Assembly (NCBI GenBank): GCA_947168935.1
Contig: CAMVNV010000021.1
Coordinates: 1-36,326 of the forward strand
Direction: 5' to 3'
Length of the DNA: 36,326 nucleotides
Source: an uncultured Butyrivibrio sp.
GTDB taxonomy: Bacteria; Bacillota; Clostridia; Lachnospirales; Lachnospiraceae
In this document: positions 23,737 to 31,888 of the stretch, in pieces
How the letters are laid out: each line of letters starts with the position of its first letter
How positions within the stretch are numbered: the stretch's first letter is position 1
Translations under genes and position numbers: made by a program
The notes under the pieces: generated by a model
Databases searched by the model: none
What the model was told of the DNA's origin: nothing
Seen by the model: only the letters and a program-made list of their open reading frames with translations

Positions 23737-23790
23737 TTTTTAGTAAGTTCAGAAAAAAGGAAGTAGTTGACTGATTTTAGTAAGTTCAGA
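23723..23790 (+). repeat. Tandem duplication covering the GH105 gene end
   Basis: About 30 bp (AAGTAGTTGACTGATTTT then AGTAAGTTCAGA) occurs at 23723-23753 and again at 23761-23790, with a 38-bp period. The copies differ only by one T. Both include the last codons and stop (GTA GTT GAC TGA). It looks like a recent slippage or recombination duplication. Confidence 0.92.
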
Positions 23791-23810
23791 TAAAAAAGTT
23801 AGAGGTAGCC

Positions 23811-25484
23811 ATGGAAGATCATTACAGAAGAATACTGACAGATTCCGATAAGAGATTAGTATATTTCGTTCAGGAGCAGGTTCTTGATAAGAACAGCCCC
23901 TACTACGGAGCGTTTATAGACAGGCGAGGCGTAAGTGAAGCCAAGGTTACACTTTACCGCCTTGAGACTATAATTGCATGTTACCTGTGCAGTGACAGTA
24001 AATACTATAAGAATAAAAATGTTTATGAACGTATACTGGCAGGTCTTAAGTATGTTAAGAGCGTTCAGCACGAAAACGGCCTCTTTGATTATGTGAGCTG
24101 TAATTTTAATTCAGCTCCTGATACAGCCTTTTGCCTTGTAGCTATAGTACCTCCATATCAGGTACTTCGTGACAAAAAAGATAGAAGCCCTGAAGAAGAG
24201 ACTATCTATAAAGAACTTGGTGACATCATATATAACGGTGCAAAGGGCATTATGGAAGGCGGCTTCCACACACCAAATCACAGATGGGCTATTGCAGGAA
24301 TGTTAAAGCTTTGCGGCAGGCTCTTTAATGATGATGTTATGTATGCAAGCGCAGACAGATACCTAGCTGAAGGAATCGACTGTAACGAAGACGGTGAGTA
24401 TGCTGAGAAGTCTGCAGGTAACTATAATTCAGTCAATAACGATGCCATGATAATGCTTGCAGAGGCAACAGGAGATACTTCTTTCGAAGATCATGTATGC
24501 CGCAATCTTGAGATGATGCTGACTTACTGGGAGCCAAACGGAAGCATATTTACAGCTAACTCAACCCGTTTTGACAAGGACCTTATAGTATATCCTCTTG
24601 CTTACTACACAGAATACATGCTCATGGCCCAAAAGAGAAATAATGATACTTTCTATCAGATGTGCAATACCATCATGGATATAGTAAGGGACAGAGACTT
24701 GGAAGCCCCTGACGTACTCATTTATTTTCTTAAATATCCCCAGTGGCGAAAGACTGAGTTTGAAGGAAGCTTCGATAATCCTGATTACAGAGTATTTTAT
24801 AAAAACTCTAATATAGCAAGAGTAAGAAATAAATACTATACTTATACTGTAATGGGAGGTAAATCGGATTTTCTTTATTTCCATGTAGGTACAATGCAGC
24901 TTGCAATGAAGGTTGCAGGATCATTTTGTGAGCACAGAGCCTTTATCAGTGAAGAGATGAAAGAAGAGAATGGAATATTCCATCTCCACCAGACCATGAA
25001 AGGCTGGTACTATCTGCCCTGGACTGATGAAAAAAGGCCTGATACAAGTAACTGGTGGGCAATGGATAATGCAGGAAGAGATAAGCTCCATGGCCCTGAC
25101 ATAGACATTGACGTGTTCATAAGTGACGCTAAATCAGGCGACGGCTTGGATGTAAGAGTAGTAACATCATCAGATGCTGTTAAGGGAGCACCCTGGAGAG
25201 TAGAGCTTGCATTTACAGGCGGAGATTTCCTTGAAAATGAGCATCTGGCAACAACTCTGACAGGCTCTGAGACTATAACCATCAAGGACGGCTATACAGC
25301 TGTATCCAATGCAAGAGACACAATAACAGTTGGCCCTGGTTTTGGCGCACATCACTTCATGGAAGGCAAAGAGGACAGCGAGCTTACAACTGCCGGCGCA
25401 TCGACGATCTATTTTACCGACTATACTCCTTTTGACAGGACAATACAGATAAGAAATGGACGCAGTAGCTTTGCAGATCTTTGA
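23811..25484 (+). CDS. Heparinase II/III-like toroid polysaccharide lyase or hydrolase (cytoplasmic)
   Basis: 557 aa. The N-terminal two-thirds is an alpha/alpha-toroid with GGFHTPNHRWAIAGMLKL (candidate catalytic Asn/His), CNEDGEYAEKSAGNYNSVNN and YYTEYMLMAQ. The C-terminal third is beta-rich (from about residue 320). This layout is that of heparinase II/III and alginate-lyase-like enzymes, which cleave uronic-acid polymers by elimination; assignment to a numbered PL or GH family is not possible by eye. There is no signal peptide, although family members are often exported. AGAGG precedes ATG. It follows the broken GH105 gene, the usual partner of such lyases, and its stop overlaps the next coding region. 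Confidence 0.65.
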   Translation: MEDHYRRILTDSDKRLVYFVQEQVLDKNSPYYGAFIDRRGVSEAKVTLYRLETIIACYLCSDSKYYKNKNVYERILAGLKYVKSVQHENGLFDYVSCNFNSAPDTAFCLVAIVPPYQVLRDKKDRSPEEETIYKELGDIIYNGAKGIMEGGFHTPNHRWAIAGMLKLCGRLFNDDVMYASADRYLAEGIDCNEDGEYAEKSAGNYNSVNNDAMIMLAEATGDTSFEDHVCRNLEMMLTYWEPNGSIFTANSTRFDKDLIVYPLAYYTEYMLMAQKRNNDTFYQMCNTIMDIVRDRDLEAPDVLIYFLKYPQWRKTEFEGSFDNPDYRVFYKNSNIARVRNKYYTYTVMGGKSDFLYFHVGTMQLAMKVAGSFCEHRAFISEEMKEENGIFHLHQTMKGWYYLPWTDEKRPDTSNWWAMDNAGRDKLHGPDIDIDVFISDAKSGDGLDVRVVTSSDAVKGAPWRVELAFTGGDFLENEHLATTLTGSETITIKDGYTAVSNARDTITVGPGFGAHHFMEGKEDSELTTAGASTIYFTDYTPFDRTIQIRNGRSSFADL

Positions 25485-25486
25485 AC

Positions 25487-27286
25487 ATGAAATTTTTTAA
25501 TAAGGGTAATATTCAAAAGCAGCTATTACATATATATGTTATTGCAGGATTAGTGCCAATTGGAATAATTGGTACTATTTTGCTTGTAAGCACATTCTCC
25601 ATGTTCATGGGATACAACAGAAATCTTTTGGAATCGTATGGGCAGAGAGTGTCTACAACTCTTTTTGAAATAACTACCCAGGCTTTTAATATTTCTGAGA
25701 AATTTACCTATAGCGAAGATGTATGGCAGATTCTGTCGCGGGATTATCATAGTATTGATGATGAGAAGGATACGATAGATAAGATCGACATCATAGAGAG
25801 CTTTAACTATGAATACACTGCCATTGAAAGTGTAGAGATCTATTCAGATAATCCAAGTATCAAGGATTATAAGGAGTTTTATCAGACTACTGATGAAATC
25901 ACAGATTCCGAATGGTACCAGAAGGCTATAACCCAGAAGGCAGCCTTTTGGAGAGGCCTTTCCAGGCATGATAAAAATGGTATAACCTACTACAACATCT
26001 GTCTTATCAGGCAGATTCCTCTTGTTGATTCCAAATACAATGCAGTCCTTATCATAAGGCTGAGCGATAATTATTTTAAGACAAGGCTCAGAGAGCAGCA
26101 ATATGAAGTAGCTATTGCTGTTAATGATGGGATGATTTCTTTTAGTTCAGACAATTCCTGTTATGGTGATAACCTTAGCGACCTTATTCCCGTTGATTTT
26201 AATGATAAGCACTATTCCTATAATGGCATGAGGATGCTGAATGGTGCCTTTACCATGCTTAATGGCAACACCCTTTCATCCTATAGGGCAGATTCAGTAT
26301 TTTATATAACTACTATGGATCATAATTCCATAAAAAGAGCGGTACTGATCATCTTTTTTATAATTGTGATCTTATTGGTTGCACTAATAGTCCCCTTTGA
26401 GATACTGCGAATCTTTTCAAAATATTTTGCAGGCAGGGTCAAGACGCTTAAAAGTGCTGTACACAAGGTATCAAGCGGAGAATATGATATTCCGCCTTCA
26501 TTAAACGGAGAAGATGAGATATCGGAAGCCTTTTCGGATCTGGTGATCACAGCCCATGAGATCAAGCAAAAGAATGCAAAGATGTATGAAGCTGAGCTTG
26601 ATAAAAAAGAACTTTTGAGCAGGCAAAGTGAGATGGAGCTAAAGATGCTCACAAGTCAGATCAATCCACACTTTTTGTATAATACTCTTGAAACCATAAG
26701 AATGAAGGCTGTTACAGCTGGAGATAAAGAAGTTGCCGGAGCGATCAAGACTCTTGGCAAGATGCTCAGATTCGTTCTGGATAAGGGCAATTCTGAAGAA
26801 GTCAGCCTTGCAAATTCCATAGATCATGTAGAAAACTATCTCTCGATCCAGAAGATGCGATTTGGAGATAAGATCAACTATGAAATTAGTATAGATGAAT
26901 CCATCAATACCAAAAAGGTCACAACACTTCCTCTTATTATCCAGCCTCTGGTAGAAAATGCAATTCAGCATGGTCTTAGGGAAAAAGATGGTAAGGGTAT
27001 CATAAGGGTTGATATTACAAAAGTTATGATAGGAGAAAGGCTTCAGGATGAAGCTCTAAAGATCATGGTTACAGATAACGGAGGAGGCATGTCTGATCAA
27101 AGATTAAACGAGCTTAAAGAGAGTATTAAGACTCCCTCTGAAGATGGTCGCAGCATAGGAATTGCCAATGTTTATAACAGAATAAGACTTAAGTACGGAG
27201 AGCCTTATGGAATGACAATAGATTCTACCTGGGGGGCAGGAACTGTTATTAATTTATATGTTCCTGTACAAATCCGTAATAATTAA
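25487..27286 (+). CDS. YesM-type sensor histidine kinase
   Basis: 599 aa. TM1 at about 12-34, extracellular sensor (Cache-like, about 40-280), TM2 at about 285-307 and a HAMP-like linker. The His_kinase domain has phospho-acceptor His395 in SQINPHFLYNTLETIR. The HATPase_c domain contains PLIIQPLVENAIQHG, VTDNGGGMS and GIANVYNRIRLKYG. This LytS/YesM class normally works with an AraC-type YesN regulator, which is encoded at 33625. ATG 25487 is three bases past the previous stop; a TTG at 25481 overlaps it. The ribosome site is weak, so translation may depend on coupling. It probably senses external sugar or a loaded receptor. Confidence 0.93.
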   Translation: MKFFNKGNIQKQLLHIYVIAGLVPIGIIGTILLVSTFSMFMGYNRNLLESYGQRVSTTLFEITTQAFNISEKFTYSEDVWQILSRDYHSIDDEKDTIDKIDIIESFNYEYTAIESVEIYSDNPSIKDYKEFYQTTDEITDSEWYQKAITQKAAFWRGLSRHDKNGITYYNICLIRQIPLVDSKYNAVLIIRLSDNYFKTRLREQQYEVAIAVNDGMISFSSDNSCYGDNLSDLIPVDFNDKHYSYNGMRMLNGAFTMLNGNTLSSYRADSVFYITTMDHNSIKRAVLIIFFIIVILLVALIVPFEILRIFSKYFAGRVKTLKSAVHKVSSGEYDIPPSLNGEDEISEAFSDLVITAHEIKQKNAKMYEAELDKKELLSRQSEMELKMLTSQINPHFLYNTLETIRMKAVTAGDKEVAGAIKTLGKMLRFVLDKGNSEEVSLANSIDHVENYLSIQKMRFGDKINYEISIDESINTKKVTTLPLIIQPLVENAIQHGLREKDGKGIIRVDITKVMIGERLQDEALKIMVTDNGGGMSDQRLNELKESIKTPSEDGRSIGIANVYNRIRLKYGEPYGMTIDSTWGAGTVINLYVPVQIRNN

Positions 27287-27329
27287 ATGGATGTTTAATT
27301 ATTACCGTACTTTTTGTTAAATAGTTAAG

Positions 27330-27386
27330 GTACTGAATTTTGCTAATAAAAGATACACTTTTATTAACAGGTTCGGTACTTTTTTT
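27330..27386 (+). terminator. Nested hairpin terminator or attenuator between yesM-type kinase and permease
   Basis: The outer stem GTACTGAA/TTCGGTAC (one wobble) encloses a perfect 9-bp inner stem TAATAAAAG-ATACA-CTTTTATTA, followed by seven T. Only 23 bp separate it from the ribosome site of the next gene, leaving little room for a promoter after it. Confidence 0.7.
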
Positions 27387-27409
27387 GTTGGGATCAGTGA
27401 AAGACCTGA

Positions 27410-27417
27410 GGGGGAGG
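27410..27417 (+). promoter_or_regulatory. Ribosome binding site fixing the permease start at GTG 27424
   Basis: GGGGGAGG lies 6 nt before GTG. This rules against a TTG start at 27340, which lies inside the terminator hairpin. Confidence 0.8.
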
Positions 27418-27423
27418 AACGAA

Positions 27424-28860
27424 GTGGGAAACTCTAAAATTTCTGACAAAATATATTATGTATATCGTCTTATGGCGATGATGCTATTTGTACTTCTTTT
27501 CTTGCCTGCAACTAATCCGGCAAGGATCAGCGGAATGATTAATCGTAGTATTTCTCTTTTGACAGCAGGTTTTTCTTATGGGACTCTCATTGATAATTTT
27601 GGTCGTGCTTTTAGAAAGGAATGGATACTTGAAAGCACAATGAGACTTGATAGCATATCAAGTTTATTTGTTTGTGTTGGTATATTTGCATGCGCACTTG
27701 GTGCATGCCTTTCAATTGGCAATAACAAGTGCAGACGCCTTGGCAATATCATAAGCACTATAGGCAGCAGCGTATCTCTCTTTGCACTTCAGGGAATCTA
27801 TGTTGCATACACACAGGTAGCTCTTACCAAAAAGCCCGAGAAGATAGCTCCGACTTTCCCACCGTTTTATTATGGAATCCTTGTGATCCTTGTAGTAATG
27901 CTGGCAGTTTCAGTATACGAACTGATAGTGGCTTTCAGAACTCCTAAGGAAAAGAAATTCTATATGGATACTAAATACAGATTATTCCTTATGATGATGC
28001 CATTTATACTTCTTACATTTGTATTCAGTTACCTTCCCCTTTTTGGCTGGAGATATGCATTTTTTGACTATAAATCAGGTGACACACTTTCATTTGAAAA
28101 CTTTGTTGGATTTAAATGGTTTACTCAGCTTGTGAGAAATTCAGCTACAAGGTCAGATATGATCAGGGTTATGAAAAACACTCTGGGAATGAGCTTTCTG
28201 GGAATCTTAACAAGCTGGATGCCTATGGTATTTGCGATTTTTCTTTCAGAGATCAAAAATTCAAGGTTCAGAAGATTTGTTCAGACTTTTACTACTATTC
28301 CTAACTTTATAAGCTGGGTTTTGGTATTTGCCATAGCCTTTTCGATTTTTTCTACAGATGGATTTATAAGTTCCCTCATGATCAATCTTGGCATCTGGGA
28401 TCAGGGCAAGAATTTCCTTATGAGCAGCGACTATATCTGGCTCAAGATGCTTATGTGGGGATTATGGAAAGGTCTTGGATGGAGCGCGATCATCTACATT
28501 GCAGGGATTTCAGGAATCGATCAGCAGTTATATGAAGCGGCAACAGTTGATGGAGCAGGAAGATTCCAGAGAATGTGGCATGTTACGGTACCAGGACTTA
28601 TGCCGACCTTCTATGTACTTCTCCTTATGTCTATAGCAGGAATTCTCTCAAACGGTATGGATCAGTATCTTGTATTTGAGAATTCAACAAATACAACAGA
28701 CATCATGGTCTTGGATCTGTATGTTTATAAGATGGGTATCGTAAATGGAGCTATTCCATTTTCAACAGCTGTAGGAATGCTCAAGTCTGTAGTATCTGTG
28801 ATTCTCCTGTTTACAGCCAATAACGTATCAAAGCTTGTAAGAGGAGAGACTATAGTCTGA
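27424..28860 (+). CDS. LplB-type ABC permease with an extra N-terminal membrane domain
   Basis: 478 aa, against about 310 for ordinary LplB. From about residue 184 it is a standard permease (YRLFLMMMPFILLTFVFSYLPL at its start, EAA loop LYEAATVDGAGRFQRMWHV, six helices). Residues 1-183 add four or five more hydrophobic segments (LMAMMLFVLLFLPA, SLFVCVGIFACALGACL, ISTIGSSVSLFALQGIYV, ILVILVVMLAVSVYELIV) of unknown function. It is paired with the YtcP-type permease at 28927 and the receptor at 29942. The GTG start has a strong ribosome site. A terminator-like leader just upstream suggests expression control by readthrough. Confidence 0.88.
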   Translation: MGNSKISDKIYYVYRLMAMMLFVLLFLPATNPARISGMINRSISLLTAGFSYGTLIDNFGRAFRKEWILESTMRLDSISSLFVCVGIFACALGACLSIGNNKCRRLGNIISTIGSSVSLFALQGIYVAYTQVALTKKPEKIAPTFPPFYYGILVILVVMLAVSVYELIVAFRTPKEKKFYMDTKYRLFLMMMPFILLTFVFSYLPLFGWRYAFFDYKSGDTLSFENFVGFKWFTQLVRNSATRSDMIRVMKNTLGMSFLGILTSWMPMVFAIFLSEIKNSRFRRFVQTFTTIPNFISWVLVFAIAFSIFSTDGFISSLMINLGIWDQGKNFLMSSDYIWLKMLMWGLWKGLGWSAIIYIAGISGIDQQLYEAATVDGAGRFQRMWHVTVPGLMPTFYVLLLMSIAGILSNGMDQYLVFENSTNTTDIMVLDLYVYKMGIVNGAIPFSTAVGMLKSVVSVILLFTANNVSKLVRGETIV

Positions 28861-28926
28861 TATAAATACTTTACCTTAAGAATATTAATACTACTAATAA
28901 TACACAGTCTAAGGAGAAAAGAGAAT

Positions 28927-29901
28927 ATGGCCAAAACAGCGCAGGAAAGAGCTGATGAAAAAGCTGAAAGGCTCTATTACAAAAAGCATAGAAAGCCAGG
29001 AAAAATAACATTTTCAGATGTGATCTTCAATGTGATCAACTATCTTGTCTTTGCACTGTTTACATTTATATGTATATTCCCGTTTTATTATCTGTTTATC
29101 AATACGATCTCAGATAATGAACTGGTAAGAAAAGGACTTATCAACTTCTTTCCACGAGGAATCCATTTTGGAAACTATGTAAGACTGATGGCAGTAAATG
29201 ACCTGTTCTTATCAACACTTGTCACTGTTTCAAGAACTGTCCTTGGCACTGCGCTTATGGTAACAGCATCAGGCTTTGTGGGATATCTTGTGACCCAGAA
29301 GGAGATGTGGGGGAGAAGCTTCTGGTACAGATTTATTGTGGTCACCATGTATTTTAATGCAGGTATCATTCCATGGTATCTGAATATGTCCATGCTGGGA
29401 CTTACCAATAGCTTTGCGGCTTATGTGATCCCCGGAATAGTAGCTCCTTACAATATCATTTTGGTCAAGACCTATATAGAATCTTCAATTCCTTCAGAAC
29501 TTGAAGAAAGTGCACAGCTTGATGGTGCTTCCAAGATGAAGATATTTACATCTATCGTCTGGCCTTTGTCTAAGCCGATACTTGCGACAATTGCAGTATT
29601 TGGAGCAGTAGGACAGTGGAATTCGTTTCAGGATTCACTTATTCTCATGCAGTCGGCACCAAAACTTTATACACTTCAGCACAGACTCTATATATATCTG
29701 AATACTACTTCTAATCTGGCGGCACTTATGTCATCAGGAAGTACATCCGGTATCAGTCAGACAGTTCTTGAGTCTGCACTAAACGGTAAGGTTATTAAGT
29801 ATACCATTTCCATGGTTACTATCATTCCTATTTTGTGCGTATACCCATTCATGCAAAGATATTTTGAAAAAGGAATCATGATGGGCGCCGTAAAGGGATG
29901 A
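28927..29901 (+). CDS. ABC sugar importer permease, LplC/YtcP type (importer 2)
   Basis: 324 aa with a charged N-terminal tail of about 35 residues, then six membrane helices. The EAA loop is LEESAQLDGASKMKIFTSIV and the C-terminus YFEKGIMMGAVKG, as in YtcP/LplC. It partners the fused LplB-type permease 66 bp upstream. AAGGAG precedes the ATG. The receptor gene begins 40 bp downstream, so permeases and receptor are one operon. Confidence 0.93.
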   Translation: MAKTAQERADEKAERLYYKKHRKPGKITFSDVIFNVINYLVFALFTFICIFPFYYLFINTISDNELVRKGLINFFPRGIHFGNYVRLMAVNDLFLSTLVTVSRTVLGTALMVTASGFVGYLVTQKEMWGRSFWYRFIVVTMYFNAGIIPWYLNMSMLGLTNSFAAYVIPGIVAPYNIILVKTYIESSIPSELEESAQLDGASKMKIFTSIVWPLSKPILATIAVFGAVGQWNSFQDSLILMQSAPKLYTLQHRLYIYLNTTSNLAALMSSGSTSGISQTVLESALNGKVIKYTISMVTIIPILCVYPFMQRYFEKGIMMGAVKG

Positions 29902-29941
29902 TCTTTATAAAAATATTTTTATCACAGGAGGGTGAAAAAGA

Positions 29942-31747
29942 ATGAAGTATAAGAAATTACTTGCACTTCTAACGACAGCATCTATGGTGGCATCACTGGT
30001 AGCATGCTCAAACTCATCAACTACTTCTGGAACAGCAGATACAGCAGGGGGTACTGAGTCTGGTGCAGCTGGTAATGAAGCCGGGGGCGATTCAGGCGTG
30101 ACAGAAGGAAGCGGAGAGCTTGAAGGAGATCTGTCTGATGTGGTTCCGGAAGAGACGATCACGCTCGATGTATATGATCAGCTTGCTAATTATTCAGGAG
30201 AGCAGATCGGATGGTTTGCCAAGGTCATGCTTGATAAGTTTAATGTTAAGCTTAACATCATTCCTGAAGCAGACGGCGTCTATGATACACGTATGGAATC
30301 AGGTAATCTTGGTGATATCGTGATCTGGGGTGCTGATGGCGATGATTATGTTCAGGCAGTTAATAAGGGAATGCTTTTTGACTGGGAAGAAGATGATATT
30401 CTTGCAGATTACGGTCCTTATATCCTTGCTAATATGGACAAAGCTCTTGAGAAAAACCGCAGCATCAATGCAGATGGCAAGATCTACGGATTTGGTCATG
30501 ACGTAGCCTATTCTGCAGAAGATACACAGTCAGTCATGTATGAATGGGATCTTAGATTCGATTTGTATCAGGAGATCGGAGCACCTGAGATCACTGATTT
30601 TGATTCACTTGTTGAAGTGCTTGCCAAGATGCAGGAAGTATGTCCTACAGATGATAATGGTAATAAGACCTATGGCGTATCTCTTTTCAATGACTGGGAT
30701 GGTGATATGGTTATGTTTGTAAAGTCTACGGCATCTGCATACTATGGTTATGATGAATTTGGTATAGGTCTTTATGATCCTTCAACAGGTGATTATCATC
30801 CTGCTCTTGAAGAAAATGGTCCTTATCTTACAGCTTTAAAATTCTATAATGACCTGTATCAAAGAGGTCTTGTAGATCCTGATTCACAGACACAAGGGTA
30901 CGACGGACTTGCAGAAGATTATCAGAATGGTACAGCATTTTTTAACGTATTCAACTTCCTTGGATCAGCGATCTACAACTCAGAGACACACATAAGTGAA
31001 GGCAAGATGATGTATCCTGTTAAGCCGAAAGATGCTGCGCCTATCATTTATGGCCAGAACATTTATGGTTCAAACAGAATTTGGTCAATTGGTGCTAATA
31101 CAGAATATCCTGAGCTTTGCATGGCTATTATCAACTGGCTTTCAACTCCTGAAGGAAGACTTACAGCAGAGTATGGTCCACAGGGCGCTTGCTGGGATTA
31201 TGATGAAAATGGCGGTGCATACCTTACAGATCTGGGTCTTTCCTGCAAGACAGATTCTACAACAACTCTTACAGGCGATTACAGCGGAACATTCGATGAT
31301 GGTTCATTCAAAATGAACAATACCACATGGGCTCTTGACTCACTTAACCCTGATTCAAAGCTTGGAGAAACCTATAATTACAAGAACTGGGAGAGCTATA
31401 AGGCAATTGATGCTTCTGATATAGAGAAGGCATGGATTGAATGGTCCGGAGCACAGACTCCTGATGAATACATTAAGTCTACAGATTATATTCTTGCACC
31501 TGGTACAACTTATTCTGCAGGCACACATTCAGATGAGCTTCAGGTAGTATGGGATCAGGTTACTACATGCATTAAGGATTATTCCTGGAAGGCTATCTAT
31601 GCTGAGTCTGATGAGGAATTCGAAGCTATAGTAGCAGAGATGATCCAGCAGGCAACAGATTATGGCTATGATCAGTGCGTAGAGTTCCAGGAAGGTGAAG
31701 CACAGCTCAGAAAGACAGCAGAACAAGAAGCTCTTGCTGCAAACTAA
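29942..31747 (+). CDS. Sugar-binding lipoprotein of ABC importer 2
   Basis: 601-aa extracellular receptor. The signal peptide ends in a lipobox LVAC with lipid-modified Cys22, then a Ser/Thr/Gly/Glu-rich linker to about residue 75. The mature domain begins ITLDVYDQLANYSGEQIGWF and contains SLFNDWDGDMVMFVKS, GLVDPDSQTQGYDGLAEDY and WLSTPEGRLTAEYGPQG. It is clearly paralogous to the next gene. It would bind the oligosaccharide and deliver it to the permeases at 27424 and 28927. GGAGGG lies upstream of ATG. A strong hairpin follows 45 bp after the stop. Confidence 0.93.
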   Translation: MKYKKLLALLTTASMVASLVACSNSSTTSGTADTAGGTESGAAGNEAGGDSGVTEGSGELEGDLSDVVPEETITLDVYDQLANYSGEQIGWFAKVMLDKFNVKLNIIPEADGVYDTRMESGNLGDIVIWGADGDDYVQAVNKGMLFDWEEDDILADYGPYILANMDKALEKNRSINADGKIYGFGHDVAYSAEDTQSVMYEWDLRFDLYQEIGAPEITDFDSLVEVLAKMQEVCPTDDNGNKTYGVSLFNDWDGDMVMFVKSTASAYYGYDEFGIGLYDPSTGDYHPALEENGPYLTALKFYNDLYQRGLVDPDSQTQGYDGLAEDYQNGTAFFNVFNFLGSAIYNSETHISEGKMMYPVKPKDAAPIIYGQNIYGSNRIWSIGANTEYPELCMAIINWLSTPEGRLTAEYGPQGACWDYDENGGAYLTDLGLSCKTDSTTTLTGDYSGTFDDGSFKMNNTTWALDSLNPDSKLGETYNYKNWESYKAIDASDIEKAWIEWSGAQTPDEYIKSTDYILAPGTTYSAGTHSDELQVVWDQVTTCIKDYSWKAIYAESDEEFEAIVAEMIQQATDYGYDQCVEFQEGEAQLRKTAEQEALAAN

Positions 31748-31792
31748 ACTTTGGTATAGACATTTTTTCTCAGACAGAACTTCCTAATTATT

Positions 31793-31829
31793 TGTGGACA
31801 TAATGGAGAATTAATCTGTTATGTCCACA
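31793..31829. other. Strong 11-bp hairpin between the two receptor genes
   Basis: Perfect stem TGTGGACATAA/TTATGTCCACA with a 15-nt loop, extendable by TAATTA arms with a two-base bulge. There is no T tract on either strand, so it is more likely an mRNA 3'-end stabiliser, processing site or operator than an intrinsic terminator. Confidence 0.6.
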
Positions 31830-31888
31830 TAATTAAAGTTAAAATAAAAGAGCGTGATGCAATACATAAAAGGGGATATGGGGGCAAG

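Noticed and set aside
27340-27423. TTG start for the fused permease
   Set aside because: It lies in the terminator hairpin without a ribosome site; GTG 27424 has GGGGGAGG at ideal spacing.
31748-31888. Intrinsic terminator between the receptor genes
   Set aside because: The hairpin is strong but no T run follows on either strand.
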